Shown here: positions 36,990-46,133 of the stretch, in pieces | How positions within the stretch are numbered: the stretch's first letter is position 1 | How the letters are laid out: each line of letters opens with the position of its first letter | DNA from: Kumtagia sp963820075 | GTDB lineage: Bacteria > Pseudomonadota > Alphaproteobacteria > Rhizobiales > Rhizobiaceae | Reading direction: 5' to 3' | NCBI GenBank assembly: GCA_963820075.1 | Contig: CAWFYS010000016.1 | Location: 1-64,000 of the forward strand | Length of the DNA: 64,000 bases | Made by a program: the position numbers and the translations under genes | Notes under the pieces: generated by a model | What the model saw: only the letters and a program-made list of their open reading frames with translations | What the model was told of the DNA's origin: nothing | Databases searched by the model: none

Positions 36990-37018
36990 CTTGCCAGCGT
37001 GCGGCAAAGGAACTACGT
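36990..37018 (+). promoter_or_regulatory. Probable fdxA promoter
   Basis: CTTGCC (36990-36995) and CTACGT (37013-37018) lie 17 bases apart, near the alphaproteobacterial consensus, 45 bases before the fdxA start. Confidence 0.45.
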
Positions 37019-37062
37019 CACGCCCAACGATCATAAACGGCAGGAAATCGCCGGAGCAGACA

Positions 37063-37401
37063 ATGACCTACATCGTCACCGACAATTGCATCAAGTGCAA
37101 GTACATGGATTGCATCGAGGTGTGTCCGGTCGACTGCTTCTATGAGGGCGAGAACATGCTCGTCATCCATCCCGACGAATGCATCGACTGCGGCGTCTGC
37201 GAACCGGAATGCCCGGCCGACGCGATCAAGCCCGATACCGAGCCGGGTCTGGAGAAGTGGCTGGAGGTCAACACCGAATATGCTTCCAAATGGCCGAACA
37301 TCACGTCCAAGAAGGAGCCTCCGGCCGACGCCAAGGAATTCGACGGCGTGGAAGGCAAGTTCGACAAGTATTTTTCGGCCGAGCCCGGCGAGGGCGACTA
37401 G
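37063..37401 (+). CDS. fdxA: Seven-iron ferredoxin FdxA
   Basis: Electron carrier of 112 residues with one 3Fe-4S and one 4Fe-4S cluster. The cluster ligands are visible in CIKCKYMDCIEVCPVDCFYE and CIDCGVCEPECPADAI, and the longer C-terminal half (KWLEVNTEYASKWPNIT) is typical of the Azotobacter FdI-like group. The start MTYIVTDN at 37063 matches the family exactly. Rhizobial genomes usually carry carD right after fdxA; here 1.9 kb with another gene intervenes. Confidence 0.96.
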   Translation: MTYIVTDNCIKCKYMDCIEVCPVDCFYEGENMLVIHPDECIDCGVCEPECPADAIKPDTEPGLEKWLEVNTEYASKWPNITSKKEPPADAKEFDGVEGKFDKYFSAEPGEGD

Positions 37402-37804
37402 GGCAGGATAATTGCCTGGAGGGGTCGCCCTGCTCTAACTCCTTGATTTGAATAATGATCTTATCCGAAAGGTCTGCAATTTTTCGGGATTAGGCCGAGT
37501 TTGAGCGGCGGCGGTCGCATAGCCGTCGCCCACGTCGGACCGCCGACGCCAAACGCGCCCCCACCAAGCTCGCCAAATCAGGATATCAGTGTTCGTGCTC
37601 CAACTTGGGGCGGCGACTAAGGATCAATCGCGCCGACCTCCCATGAAGGCGGGCGTTACGCGAGACGCCGCCTTAAAATTGACAGTTAACGCTGGATGGT
37701 AACGCAATTTGTTGTAATTTTATCGAGATTAGACTATAATAATCAATAATAATTGACATTTGCAATCATAACTAAACTACAAATAGCCATAAGAGGAGGC
37801 AACC
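37402..37804. other. AT-rich intergenic stretch
   Basis: Four hundred bases without a gene. From about 37660 the sequence turns strikingly AT-rich, ending in AATCAATAATAATTGACATT, with two TTGACA hexamers (37679-37684 and 37753-37758). The latter is a possible -35 for the next gene. The composition differs sharply from the chromosome on both sides. Confidence 0.6.
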
Positions 37805-38740
37805 GTGGCAAGGAATAGCATTACAACTGAATCGCAATTTGCTGAGCGGATGAAATTCCAGTACGCGGCCAAGTTCGTTTGCGGCAAATCGCCTGGAGAT
37901 GTCGTGGCGCGGGGCGTCTATTTCACCGCGGTTAACGTGCATAATCCGACCTACACGGGAATTCAGTTTCGTCTAAAGATCGCGGTCGCGTTGCCGGGGC
38001 TGAAACCGGGCCCGGTGTCCAAGTTCCAAGATGCCAAACTCGGTCCCGACGAGGCGCTGGAAATCGACTGCCAAGACATCTTCAAGCTGGCTCAGACTGA
38101 TGTCGGATTCCTGAAGGGTTTTGTCGTTATCGAGAGCGAGGTCGAACTCGATGTGGTTGCCGTGTATACGGCTGCCGGCGGGGACGACCAGGTCGAAACG
38201 CTGCACACCGAGCGCGTATCGCCACGGCCTCGGAACGCGGGGGTATGTGTGGACTTTGAGCGACCGCTTGGCGTTGGCACTCAATATGGAGCGCCTGCCG
38301 GGCACAAGAGCGGCGATGTAGTGTTCACCACGAACGGGATCCCGGTCTCGGTTCACGATTTCATTTTCCCCGGTGGAGGCGGGACATTCAATGAAGCGCG
38401 GATCGATTTCGCTCCGGTTCCTTTTGGCAGCGGCCAAAGCATACGCACGAACAACATCAACCTGGAGTTCGACTTCAGCGGCATAGGGTTTGCACCCAGC
38501 GAGGTCCGATTCGAGTTTCTTGACTTGGGAGGCTTCGAAAATATCTCTGTCAATGGCAGTCCGGTATTCGCCGGAGAGCTTACCGCAGTGCCGAATCCCA
38601 TCGGCGGGGTGAATATTGCCGTCTCTACCACTCTTGTGACGGGGGGCAAGAAGGGCATGGTGATTCTAACCGGGGCAGTACAAAGGATCAGAGTCGGAGG
38701 CCAGGAGTTCTGGATCGACAACGTCTGCGCAAGACAATGA
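37805..38740 (+). CDS. Hypothetical protein with C-terminal beta-rich domain
   Basis: Product of 311 residues not assigned to a named family. The N-terminal half (YFTAVNVHNPTYTGIQFRLK, then GFLKGFVVIESEVELDVVAV and YTAAGGDDQVETLHTERV) looks like one beta-sandwich domain. The second half (CVDFERPLGVGTQYGAPAGH ... NINLEFDFSGIGFAPSEVRF ... ISVNGSPVF ... VGGQEFWIDNVC) resembles a lectin or carbohydrate-binding type sandwich found in exported bacterial proteins. No signal peptide is visible. It starts with GTG after a perfect GAGGAGG. It is flanked by AT-rich DNA and splits fdxA from carD, so it is probably acquired. Confidence 0.75.
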   Translation: MARNSITTESQFAERMKFQYAAKFVCGKSPGDVVARGVYFTAVNVHNPTYTGIQFRLKIAVALPGLKPGPVSKFQDAKLGPDEALEIDCQDIFKLAQTDVGFLKGFVVIESEVELDVVAVYTAAGGDDQVETLHTERVSPRPRNAGVCVDFERPLGVGTQYGAPAGHKSGDVVFTTNGIPVSVHDFIFPGGGGTFNEARIDFAPVPFGSGQSIRTNNINLEFDFSGIGFAPSEVRFEFLDLGGFENISVNGSPVFAGELTAVPNPIGGVNIAVSTTLVTGGKKGMVILTGAVQRIRVGGQEFWIDNVCARQ

Positions 38741-39013
38741 AGGAGGGCGCAACGCTGTGGCACAGTTGAAATGTGCCTGCGCATCTCGATAGGCTGAAGC
38801 CGCCTTCATTGTGGCTAACTAAACAGATACGGCAAATTCTCGCGGTTCTCGACGGAAACCTGCGAAAACAATGAAGTAACGAGCCATGAGGTGGACTAAG
38901 CTCGCAACCTTGGTTGGAGCGTGCGGCACGTCCAATCGCTTCCCGACCGGGAGGTCGAGACCGTACGAATCATGCGGCGCCTCGTCGCGTGCGTTTCGCG
39001 TATGCGGCAAATT

Positions 39014-39042
39014 CTTGATTCGTGCGCGTTTTTGTGCTATGC
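39014..39042 (+). promoter_or_regulatory. Probable carD promoter
   Basis: CTTGAT (39014-39019) and CTATGC (39037-39042) are separated by exactly 17 bases, a good alphaproteobacterial match. Transcription would begin near 39049, giving a leader of about 220 bases before the carD start. Confidence 0.55.
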
Positions 39043-39121
39043 GAAAAAAACATGCCGCAGACACATCGTCGTTTTATGGCGAAGAGCCCTTTTCACTGAA
39101 AGGTGGAGCCCTTGTTCCGGA

Positions 39122-39181
39122 CCAAGGCAACTTGGACCCGGCAGACCCGTCAGTGGGTCTCTCCGGGTACTTTCCGGAAGG
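39122..39181 (+). promoter_or_regulatory. Structured leader of carD (three consecutive hairpins)
   Basis: CCAAG/CTTGG (39122-39135) is followed by a strong stem (39136-39168) in which ACCCGG pairs with CCGGGT and AGACCC with GGGTCT, then by the palindrome CTTTCCGGAAGG (39170-39181). There is no T tract, so these are not terminators. The next 90 bases lead to carD. Confidence 0.5.
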
Positions 39182-39272
39182 CTTGTGCTGTCTTTGGCAA
39201 CTCTCGTTCGGCATCAGGCCGATCCCTCGTTGACCGGCAGAACGCCGGCGCGCAACAGGAGTTCAGGGCGTA

Positions 39273-39851
39273 ATGGCAACCATGCAGGCACAGAAGAAGT
39301 CCCCGGTCCGTCAGGGGTTCAAAAGCGGGGAATTCATCGTCTATCCGGCCCATGGCGTAGGGCAGATCGTTTCTATCGACGAGCAGGAAGTTGCCGGCCA
39401 CAAGCTCGAACTCTTCGTCATCGATTTCGCCAAGGACAAGATGCGGCTGAAGGTTCCGGTGGCGAAGGCCACTGCGATCGGCATGCGCAAACTGTCCGAG
39501 ACGGACTATGTCGATCGCGCGCTCAAGGTGCTGCAGGGTCGCGCGCGCATCAAGCGCACGATGTGGTCGCGCCGCGCCCAGGAATATGATCAGAAGATCA
39601 ACTCCGGCGATCTTATCGCCATCTCCGAAGTGGTTCGCGACCTTTTCCGCGCCGAAAACCAGCCGGAGCAGTCCTATTCCGAGCGCCAGCTTTATGAGGC
39701 CGCCCTTGACCGGATGGCGCGCGAGATCGCGGCGGTCAACCGCGTTTCCGAGACGGAAGCGGTCCGCATGATCGAATCCAATCTCGCCAAGGGCCCCAAG
39801 CGCGGCGCCAAGGCCGACAACGAGGAAGCCGAACAGGAAGAGGCGGCATAG
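39273..39851 (+). CDS. carD: CarD family transcriptional regulator
   Basis: RNA-polymerase-binding regulator of 192 residues that stabilises open complexes, mainly at rRNA and stress promoters. The N-terminal Tudor-like RNAP-interacting domain reads KSGEFIVYPAHGVGQIVSID and the C-terminal helical DNA-binding domain contains WSRRAQEYDQKINSGDL and YSERQLYEAALDRMAREIA. The tail is acidic (EEAEQEEAA). The start at 39273 gives MATMQAQKK; 39282 is also possible. It has its own promoter, a structured leader and a terminator, and precedes rpoH2. Confidence 0.95.
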   Translation: MATMQAQKKSPVRQGFKSGEFIVYPAHGVGQIVSIDEQEVAGHKLELFVIDFAKDKMRLKVPVAKATAIGMRKLSETDYVDRALKVLQGRARIKRTMWSRRAQEYDQKINSGDLIAISEVVRDLFRAENQPEQSYSERQLYEAALDRMAREIAAVNRVSETEAVRMIESNLAKGPKRGAKADNEEAEQEEAA

Positions 39852-39873
39852 GTCCGCATCCTTGTTGTTTCGA

Positions 39874-39902
39874 AAGCCCGGCCTTCGCGCCGGGCTTTTT
39901 GT
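39874..39902 (+). terminator. Terminator of carD
   Basis: AAGCCCGG pairs with CCGGGCTT across an eight-base loop and is followed by TTTTTG. It begins 23 bases after the carD stop. Confidence 0.9.
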
Positions 39903-39994
39903 TGGACCCAGCTGTTGGGCACCCTGCCATCTTGACTGAAGCCGGTGCCGTCTTGCGAGTGGCGGCCATCGCGGCGTAATGTTGTCCGGACTTG

Positions 39995-40103
39995 CGCTAA
40001 GCAGACTTGCATGGCTTCGCCCACGCTTCGCCTGCTTAGCCTCTTGTTTTGTCGCAGGTTTCTGTCGGAAAACCGTGACACACTTTTCCGGAACCTGCCT
40101 TAG
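39995..40103. repeat. CCGGAAAAGTG-type interspersed repeat, copy 3
   Basis: GCTAAGCAGACTTGCATGGC, then CCTGCTTAGCCTCTTGTTTT, then GTCGCAGGTTTCTG and TCGGAAAACCGTGAC to CCGGAACCTGCCTTA. The 5' part is itself a palindrome (GCTAAGCAG ... CTGCTTAGC). It lies about 200 bases upstream of rpoH2. Confidence 0.85.
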
Positions 40104-40313
40104 TCGTCGCGACCCATCCGGTTTGCTTGTTTTCTCCTGCATTCACGAAGTCGTGCGGAAGCCCCGCGGGAACGATTGGGCCGGCCCCGCGTTCCGCCCG
40201 GGTGCGGAGCGTAATGTCTCCCGGTGCCCCGGCGTCAGGCGGGATTTTCATCGCCAGGCAGTCGACCGGCTGATGTGGCCACCGCGGGGTTGAACCTGCC
40301 CAGGATGGCGACG

Positions 40314-41168
<855 letters not shown>

Positions 41169-41243
41169 ACCCCGGTCTGCGTCGTCGGCAACACTCCGGC
41201 GGCTCGTCTTTACCCGCGAGCGAGCGCCTGCGTAAGGCGGAAG

Positions 41244-41468
41244 TCAGTCTTCGCGCTGGACCAGTTGCGAATAGGGTGGCAGGTTCGATTGCGTCAGCGC
41301 CGCCTCGGAATAGACCGTCTCGAGTTCCTCCGCCGCATTCTCGTAGTCTACCAGAAGCACCTCATCTCCGGGTACGGTCAACTCCTTGGGCAGCGCGCGA
41401 ATTCGCCGGATCTCGGCCTCTACCGCCTGCACCGCCATGACCAGGGTTCTTGAGCTCACTTCCGGCAA
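41244..41468 (-). CDS. Tsi2-like immunity protein
   Basis: Small acidic protein of 74 residues resembling Tsi2, the immunity protein that binds the toxin Tse2 in Pseudomonas aeruginosa. From memory of Tsi2, shared features are the opening TLVMAVQAVEAEIRRI, the central VDYENAAEELETVYSEA helix and the ending SNLPPYSQLVQRE (LPPY at 63-66). It lies 17 bases downstream of the Tse2-like gene on the same strand, the normal toxin-immunity order. Predicted to be a helical hairpin dimer acting in the cytoplasm. The pairing makes the identification much stronger than either gene alone. Confidence 0.85.
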   Translation of the reverse strand: MPEVSSRTLVMAVQAVEAEIRRIRALPKELTVPGDEVLLVDYENAAEELETVYSEAALTQSNLPPYSQLVQRED

Positions 41469-41485
41469 AACAGCGCCCCCATGCC

Positions 41486-41962
41486 TCAGCCGCTCACCCT
41501 CGCGACCTCGATCAGTCGCACCACCGCGTTCCTTGCAAGGTTGTCGAGCGCGCCTTTGTAAGCGTCCACCGTCATCCGGGTCCGCGGTTCGATCTGATAG
41601 TGCCGCCCTTCAAGGTTGCCGGTTTTGTTCCTGCGCTTGCTCTTGCCGCGGCGAATGTACAGGCTTTCGGGATACTCCGTCCCGTTTGGCACACGGAAGT
41701 ACTGCCAGACCCGATAACCGAACCATCCCTTTACGTCGAACACCGAGGTTCCGCCGCCCGAGTCGACTTCGTCTCCGGCCCGCAGTCGGTGCACCGTCAC
41801 GTCCGCCGGGCTCGTACGCTCTGTTCCGCCCCCGTCAATGTATGTCTGGTCTTCGAAGCGCGGATAAAGAACGCCCTTCACCGGCTCGCCATCCTTGATC
41901 AACGGGCCGACGAACGTCCCGTCAATCACCGCCCGGTACAGGTCTGTGTCGGTAGCAGCCAT
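41486..41962 (-). CDS. Tse2 family ADP-ribosyltransferase-like toxin
   Basis: Protein of 158 residues matching the Tse2 toxin family, cytoplasmic-acting toxins with an ADP-ribosyltransferase-like fold first known as type VI secretion effectors. Matching features recalled from Tse2 are LYRAV near the N terminus (8-12), GGTSVFD at 70-76, the PNGTEYPESLYIRR stretch, HYQIEPRTRM (121-130) and GALDNLARNAVVRLIEVAR at the C terminus. No signal peptide is seen. No type VI genes (tss, vgrG, hcp, PAAR) lie in the window, so it could work as a toxin-antitoxin pair or be secreted by a distant system. Confidence 0.85.
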   Translation of the reverse strand: MAATDTDLYRAVIDGTFVGPLIKDGEPVKGVLYPRFEDQTYIDGGGTERTSPADVTVHRLRAGDEVDSGGGTSVFDVKGWFGYRVWQYFRVPNGTEYPESLYIRRGKSKRRNKTGNLEGRHYQIEPRTRMTVDAYKGALDNLARNAVVRLIEVARVSG

Positions 41963-41990
41963 CGCCCAATCAATTTGCCTGAGAAAAAAG

Positions 41991-42019
41991 AGTACACGTC
42001 GCGTCCCGGCGCCGTCAAG
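41991..42019 (-). promoter_or_regulatory. Probable promoter of the Tse2/Tsi2 operon
   Basis: On the minus strand CTTGAC is followed after 17 bases by TGTACT, ending about 30 bases before the toxin start at 41962. Confidence 0.45.
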
Positions 42020-42134
42020 GACCGCGCGAAACCCGCCTTCGCAAGCCGGCTAAGGATACCGAATCCTGTCGCGAGCGCAGGACGGTTGGGCTTGGCCCCG
42101 CGGAACCGGCCGACGCCCCGGGCAGGGAGGATGT

Positions 42135-43709
42135 CTACTGATCGGTGATGATCTTTACCTTGTCCCCGGCGGAAACCGAGGCTACCGGCGACAGCGCGTT
42201 GAGCAGCCGGAACAGATCGAGCTTGCGATCGACGCCCTGCATTTTGGCGGACAGGCTTCCCACCGTATCGCCGGGCTTGACCGTGATGACGCGAACGCGC
42301 AGCGGCTTCAGCGCGGCTTTTTCGCTGGCGCTGAGCGCCCTGAAGCTGGCGCCGACAGAGCGGGCGATGACGTTCATGGTCGTGTTGGCGAGCGGCGCGG
42401 CGGTGAGCAGGCGATAGACCTGGTTTTCGACGCGGATCACGGTGATGTCGAACTGCCAGCCCTCGGCGCGCGCGCTGGCGATCGCCGCCTCGTTGCCGTT
42501 GATCGTCTCGGTGCGCACGCTGGCCGGATCGAGCCCTGTGACCCAGCCCGAGCGGATATAGTCGGGCAGTGAGACATTGCGGTTCAGCGTCACCCCGTCG
42601 AAGCGGATCGCCACGTCGCCCGGCCCGGTGGCCGTGACGGCGGTGGCGGTATTGTCGATGACGAAGTTGGACGGCAGCGAAAACGAGATGCCGAGCCGCG
42701 GATGCAGGAACGTGCTGCCGCGAACGTAGCCTTCCTCCGGCGTATCGCCGAACAGCAGGCCGTCTATGCCGGCGAGGAAGGCGGCGCGATCGGCGGCTCC
42801 ACTGTCCGGCGGGCCGAACTGCCGGGCATGCATGCGCGCCAGCTCGATGCGCTGCGGCGCATTCGGATGGCTGGCGAGAAAGTCCAGGTTGGGATCGGTG
42901 GCGCCGCTGATGCTGCGGAAATTCGCGTAGTCGGCCATCGACTTAAGGAACCGGGCAGCCGCATAGGGATCGTAGCCGGCAAGCTGGCTGGCCTTGATGC
43001 CGATCGCATCGGCTTCAAGCTCCTGATTGCGCGAGAACTGCGCGAGCCTCAGCTTGCCCTTGATCAGCGCCACCCTCGCGGTAGGCGTCTCGCCGAGCAC
43101 ATCGGTGACCACCTTGCTGGCCAGAATCTCCTCGGCTTCCTTCTGCTGCCGCTGCAATCCGTGATTGGCGGTCACATGGCCCATCTCGTGGGCGATCACC
43201 GCGGCCAGTTCGGCCGAATCGTTGGCGAGCGCCAGCAGTCCGCGCGTCACGTAGAGATAGCCGCCCGGCAGAGCGAAGGCGTTTACGTTCGGCGAATTGA
43301 GGATGGTGATCCGATAGGTCTGCGTCGGATTGTTCGACACGGTCGTCAGGCTGCCGACCACCTTGGCAACCATACGCTCCAGCTTGGGATCGGAGTATTC
43401 GCCGCCATAGGTCGACAGAATGCGCGGATGCTGAGCCCGCGCCAGTTCCGCCGTCTTGTCGTTGCGGCTGACCGTATCGACGGTAACGGGGCTGTTCGGC
43501 TGGAAATTCAATTCGCGAACGTCGGAGGGAAATCCCTGACAGCCGGCCAGAACCAGGGCGAGCCCGAGCGACGCCAGACGCCGGGCGTTCGCACGCGCAA
43601 CCGCCTGCGAAGGATCGCGTCTGTTCAATGCATCAGGCAGGTCTGCTTCCTTTCGTATCGCTGCCGCCGGCGAATCACACGCTTCAAGCGTTGCGCGGGA
43701 CGTATGCAT
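42135..43709 (-). CDS. M48 family zinc metalloprotease lipoprotein with C-terminal LysM-like domain
   Basis: Periplasmic lipoprotein protease of the BepA/LoiP class, probably for outer-membrane quality control. A lipobox-type segment LASLGLALVLAGCQ is followed by the HEMGH zinc motif (174-178 from the start used) and a downstream glutamate in QELEADAIGIKASQLAGYDP. The last 60 residues (RVRVITVKPGDTVGSLSAKM ... VSAGDKVKIITD) look like a LysM/peptidoglycan-binding unit. ATG 43709 is used, but a TTG at about 43628 would place the lipobox at the expected distance from the N terminus and may be the true start. Confidence 0.88.
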   Translation of the reverse strand: MHTSRATLEACDSPAAAIRKEADLPDALNRRDPSQAVARANARRLASLGLALVLAGCQGFPSDVRELNFQPNSPVTVDTVSRNDKTAELARAQHPRILSTYGGEYSDPKLERMVAKVVGSLTTVSNNPTQTYRITILNSPNVNAFALPGGYLYVTRGLLALANDSAELAAVIAHEMGHVTANHGLQRQQKEAEEILASKVVTDVLGETPTARVALIKGKLRLAQFSRNQELEADAIGIKASQLAGYDPYAAARFLKSMADYANFRSISGATDPNLDFLASHPNAPQRIELARMHARQFGPPDSGAADRAAFLAGIDGLLFGDTPEEGYVRGSTFLHPRLGISFSLPSNFVIDNTATAVTATGPGDVAIRFDGVTLNRNVSLPDYIRSGWVTGLDPASVRTETINGNEAAIASARAEGWQFDITVIRVENQVYRLLTAAPLANTTMNVIARSVGASFRALSASEKAALKPLRVRVITVKPGDTVGSLSAKMQGVDRKLDLFRLLNALSPVASVSAGDKVKIITDQ

Positions 43710-43752
43710 CCGCGAAACAATTGCAAGGGCGAGGCACTCGTCTGCCTCGCAA

Positions 43753-44514
43753 TTATGTCGGCTTCCGGGCGATGCGCGGCATTTCGGCCGCACTCTCCTC
43801 TGGTCCAACATATCGGCGGAAGGCCGCCGGCCCGGCATCGCCGAAAAAGGTGTCAGCGGTTCCGGTTGCCGCGACCTTGCCGTCCTCGACGAAAACCATG
43901 TGATGCGCAACCCGGCGCGCGTCCTGCGGATGATGCGTCACCAGAACGACGGTGAGGCCGCGCTCGGCCTGCAACGCCGCAACCAGGTCCAACATATCGT
44001 CGCGCAGGGCGGGCCCCAGCGCGGCAAAAGGCTCGTCCAGCAGGAGCACCGGCCGGTCCCGCACCAGCACGCGCGAAACAGCGACGCGCTGCCGTTCGCC
44101 GCCGGAAAGCTCGCGCGGCAGGCGCCGCTCCTTGCCGGCGAGCCCGGTCCGGGCAAGGGCGTCGCTTACCGCGTCGCGGTCGGCCGGCGAAAGGCGCAGC
44201 GACGGCGAGCGGCCCAGCCCGACATTGCGGGCCACGTCGAGATGACCGAACAGATTGTTTTCCTGGAAGATCATGGAGACCGGCCTGCGGTCCGGCGGCA
44301 GCCGGGTCACGTCGAGATCGCCGATCAGGATATGGCCCGCGTCGGGCATCCGGAATCCGGCGATGAGATCGAGCAGCGTCGACTTGCCGGAGCCGCTGGC
44401 GCCCATGACGGCCGTGATCGCCGCCGGCGGAATGTCGACACTGAAGAGCATCTCCATCTCCGGGTAGCGGAAACGGACGTCCCTGATGCTTATTCCAACG
44501 GGCTGGCCGGTCAT
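43753..44514 (-). CDS. thiQ: Thiamine ABC transporter ATP-binding protein ThiQ
   Basis: ATPase of the thiamine and thiamine-diphosphate importer. The 253-residue product has Walker A MGASGSGKST, the Q-loop SMIFQENNLFGHLDVARNVG, signature LSGGERQRVAVSRVL, Walker B VLLLDEPFAALGP and the switch histidine in LVTHHPQDARRV. Its ATG overlaps the thiP stop in an ATGA. It is the last gene of thiB-thiP-thiQ, transcribed from the TPP-riboswitch-controlled promoter near 47302. Confidence 0.95.
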   Translation of the reverse strand: MTGQPVGISIRDVRFRYPEMEMLFSVDIPPAAITAVMGASGSGKSTLLDLIAGFRMPDAGHILIGDLDVTRLPPDRRPVSMIFQENNLFGHLDVARNVGLGRSPSLRLSPADRDAVSDALARTGLAGKERRLPRELSGGERQRVAVSRVLVRDRPVLLLDEPFAALGPALRDDMLDLVAALQAERGLTVVLVTHHPQDARRVAHHMVFVEDGKVAATGTADTFFGDAGPAAFRRYVGPEESAAEMPRIARKPT

Positions 44515-46118
44515 CGCGGCGGCTCCCGGCCCAATCGATCGGCGATCATCATCAGGCAAAGGCATAGCAGGCCGAGCAGCAGCGCCAGCCCGGCGGCGTC
44601 GTCGGTACGATAGCTGCCCATGCGCTGGAACAGAAGGTAAGGCAGCGTCTGGATCGAATCGCTGCCGAACAGCGCCACCACGCCGAGATCGCCGAGCGAC
44701 AGCGCCATGGCGAAAGCCCCGGCAGTGGCGAGCGCCCGCCTCAGCACCGGTCCGTCCACCAGCCGCAGGCGCGTCCAGCCGCGAATGCCGAGCGCGGCGC
44801 ACAACCGGTCGTGACGTTCCGCCGCCGCGTCATAGCTCGGCCGGATGGCGCGCACCGCGAACGGCATCGCCATGACCGCGTTGACCGCCACCACCATGAC
44901 CGGGGCGATCGCGAAAACATCAGCGAAATGCCGGACCATCACGAACCAGCCGGCGCCGATGACGATCGGCGGGACGACCAGCACGAAGCCGGCGCCGGTG
45001 TCCATCGCGCGTTCCAGCAGGGACCGTGGCTGTGCGCGAGACGTGGCGGCAATTGCCCGGCGTCCGGCCACAAGCGAAAGTGCCAGCGAGACGGAAAGGC
45101 TCGATGCCGCAAGCGCCAGCGCGAGGCTCGTCGCCACCGCGTTGCGGACGGCGGCCTCTCCCACCAGGCGCGCCAGATCGGCCTGCAAGCCGGAAAGCAG
45201 CGTCGCGACCAGAGGACCCGCCACGAAGAGCAGCGCGGCGCCGAGCATGACGGCGTTGGTGGCCGACTCGATCCTGCCGGCGGCCGGCGGGCGGAAAGTC
45301 GTAACGCTCAGATTGGCCTCGCCGGCCATGTTGGCCCCGAGCCGCGAAAAGGCCAGCACCGCGGCGACCGTGAGCGCGATCTGCAGCACTGTCAGCGTCA
45401 CGGCGCGGGCGGGATCGAAATCGAAGCGCAGCGCCTGATAGATGGCAACCTCCAGAGTGGTGGCGCGCGGACCGCCGCCCAGCGTCAGCACCAGCGTGAA
45501 GGACGTGATGCACAGCATGAAGACCAGCCCGGCGACGCCGGGCATGGCGGCGCGCATGACCGGCCATTCGATAAAGCGGAACGACGGACCTGCCTTCATG
45601 CCGAGTTGGCTCGCCAGCCGCCACTGGTCGGCGCTCACGGTGTTCAATGCCTCGAGAAACAGGCGCGTGGACAGCGGCAGGTTGAAGAAGACATGCGCCA
45701 CCAGAATTCCCGAAAGGCCGTAGATGCCGGGCCAGTCGCCGCCCGCCAACCAGCCCAGCACGCGCGAAAAATAGCCGGCGCGACCGAAAAGTTCCAGCAG
45801 GCCGAGTGCTGCGACGATCGCCGGCAGCGCCAGCGGCACTGCAAACAGGCGCAGGATAAGGCCGCGGCCGAAGAATGCCGGATGGCGGGACAAAGCGCGT
45901 GCCAGCACCATGGCCGGAACGACCGACAGCAATGTGGAAAGGGCGGCCTGCCAGACCGTGAACCACGCGACCCGCGCAAGGTAGGCGTCGAAGGCTTGAA
46001 GGGCACGCGCGAAATCGCGCGCGCCTTCGATCGTCAGGCCGAGCAGCGCGCCGCCGATCAGGATCGCGATTGCCGCGAGCGCCGCAAGACCGGCCAGCAC
46101 ACGCGCGTCACGCGGCAA
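44511..46118 (-). CDS. thiP: Thiamine ABC transporter permease ThiP
   Basis: Inner-membrane permease of 535 residues, a fused pair of binding-protein-dependent permease domains with about twelve membrane helices. Each half has an EAA-type cytoplasmic loop: the first around RLASQLGMKAGPSFRFIEWP and the second around RLCAALGIRGWTRLRLVDGP. The first half contains NLPLSTRLFLEALNTVSADQ, a family-typical stretch. It begins 15 bases after thiB and overlaps thiQ by four bases. Confidence 0.95.
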   Translation of the reverse strand: MPRDARVLAGLAALAAIAILIGGALLGLTIEGARDFARALQAFDAYLARVAWFTVWQAALSTLLSVVPAMVLARALSRHPAFFGRGLILRLFAVPLALPAIVAALGLLELFGRAGYFSRVLGWLAGGDWPGIYGLSGILVAHVFFNLPLSTRLFLEALNTVSADQWRLASQLGMKAGPSFRFIEWPVMRAAMPGVAGLVFMLCITSFTLVLTLGGGPRATTLEVAIYQALRFDFDPARAVTLTVLQIALTVAAVLAFSRLGANMAGEANLSVTTFRPPAAGRIESATNAVMLGAALLFVAGPLVATLLSGLQADLARLVGEAAVRNAVATSLALALAASSLSVSLALSLVAGRRAIAATSRAQPRSLLERAMDTGAGFVLVVPPIVIGAGWFVMVRHFADVFAIAPVMVVAVNAVMAMPFAVRAIRPSYDAAAERHDRLCAALGIRGWTRLRLVDGPVLRRALATAGAFAMALSLGDLGVVALFGSDSIQTLPYLLFQRMGSYRTDDAAGLALLLGLLCLCLMMIADRLGREPPR

Positions 46119-46133
46119 GCTGTTCGTTCCCGC

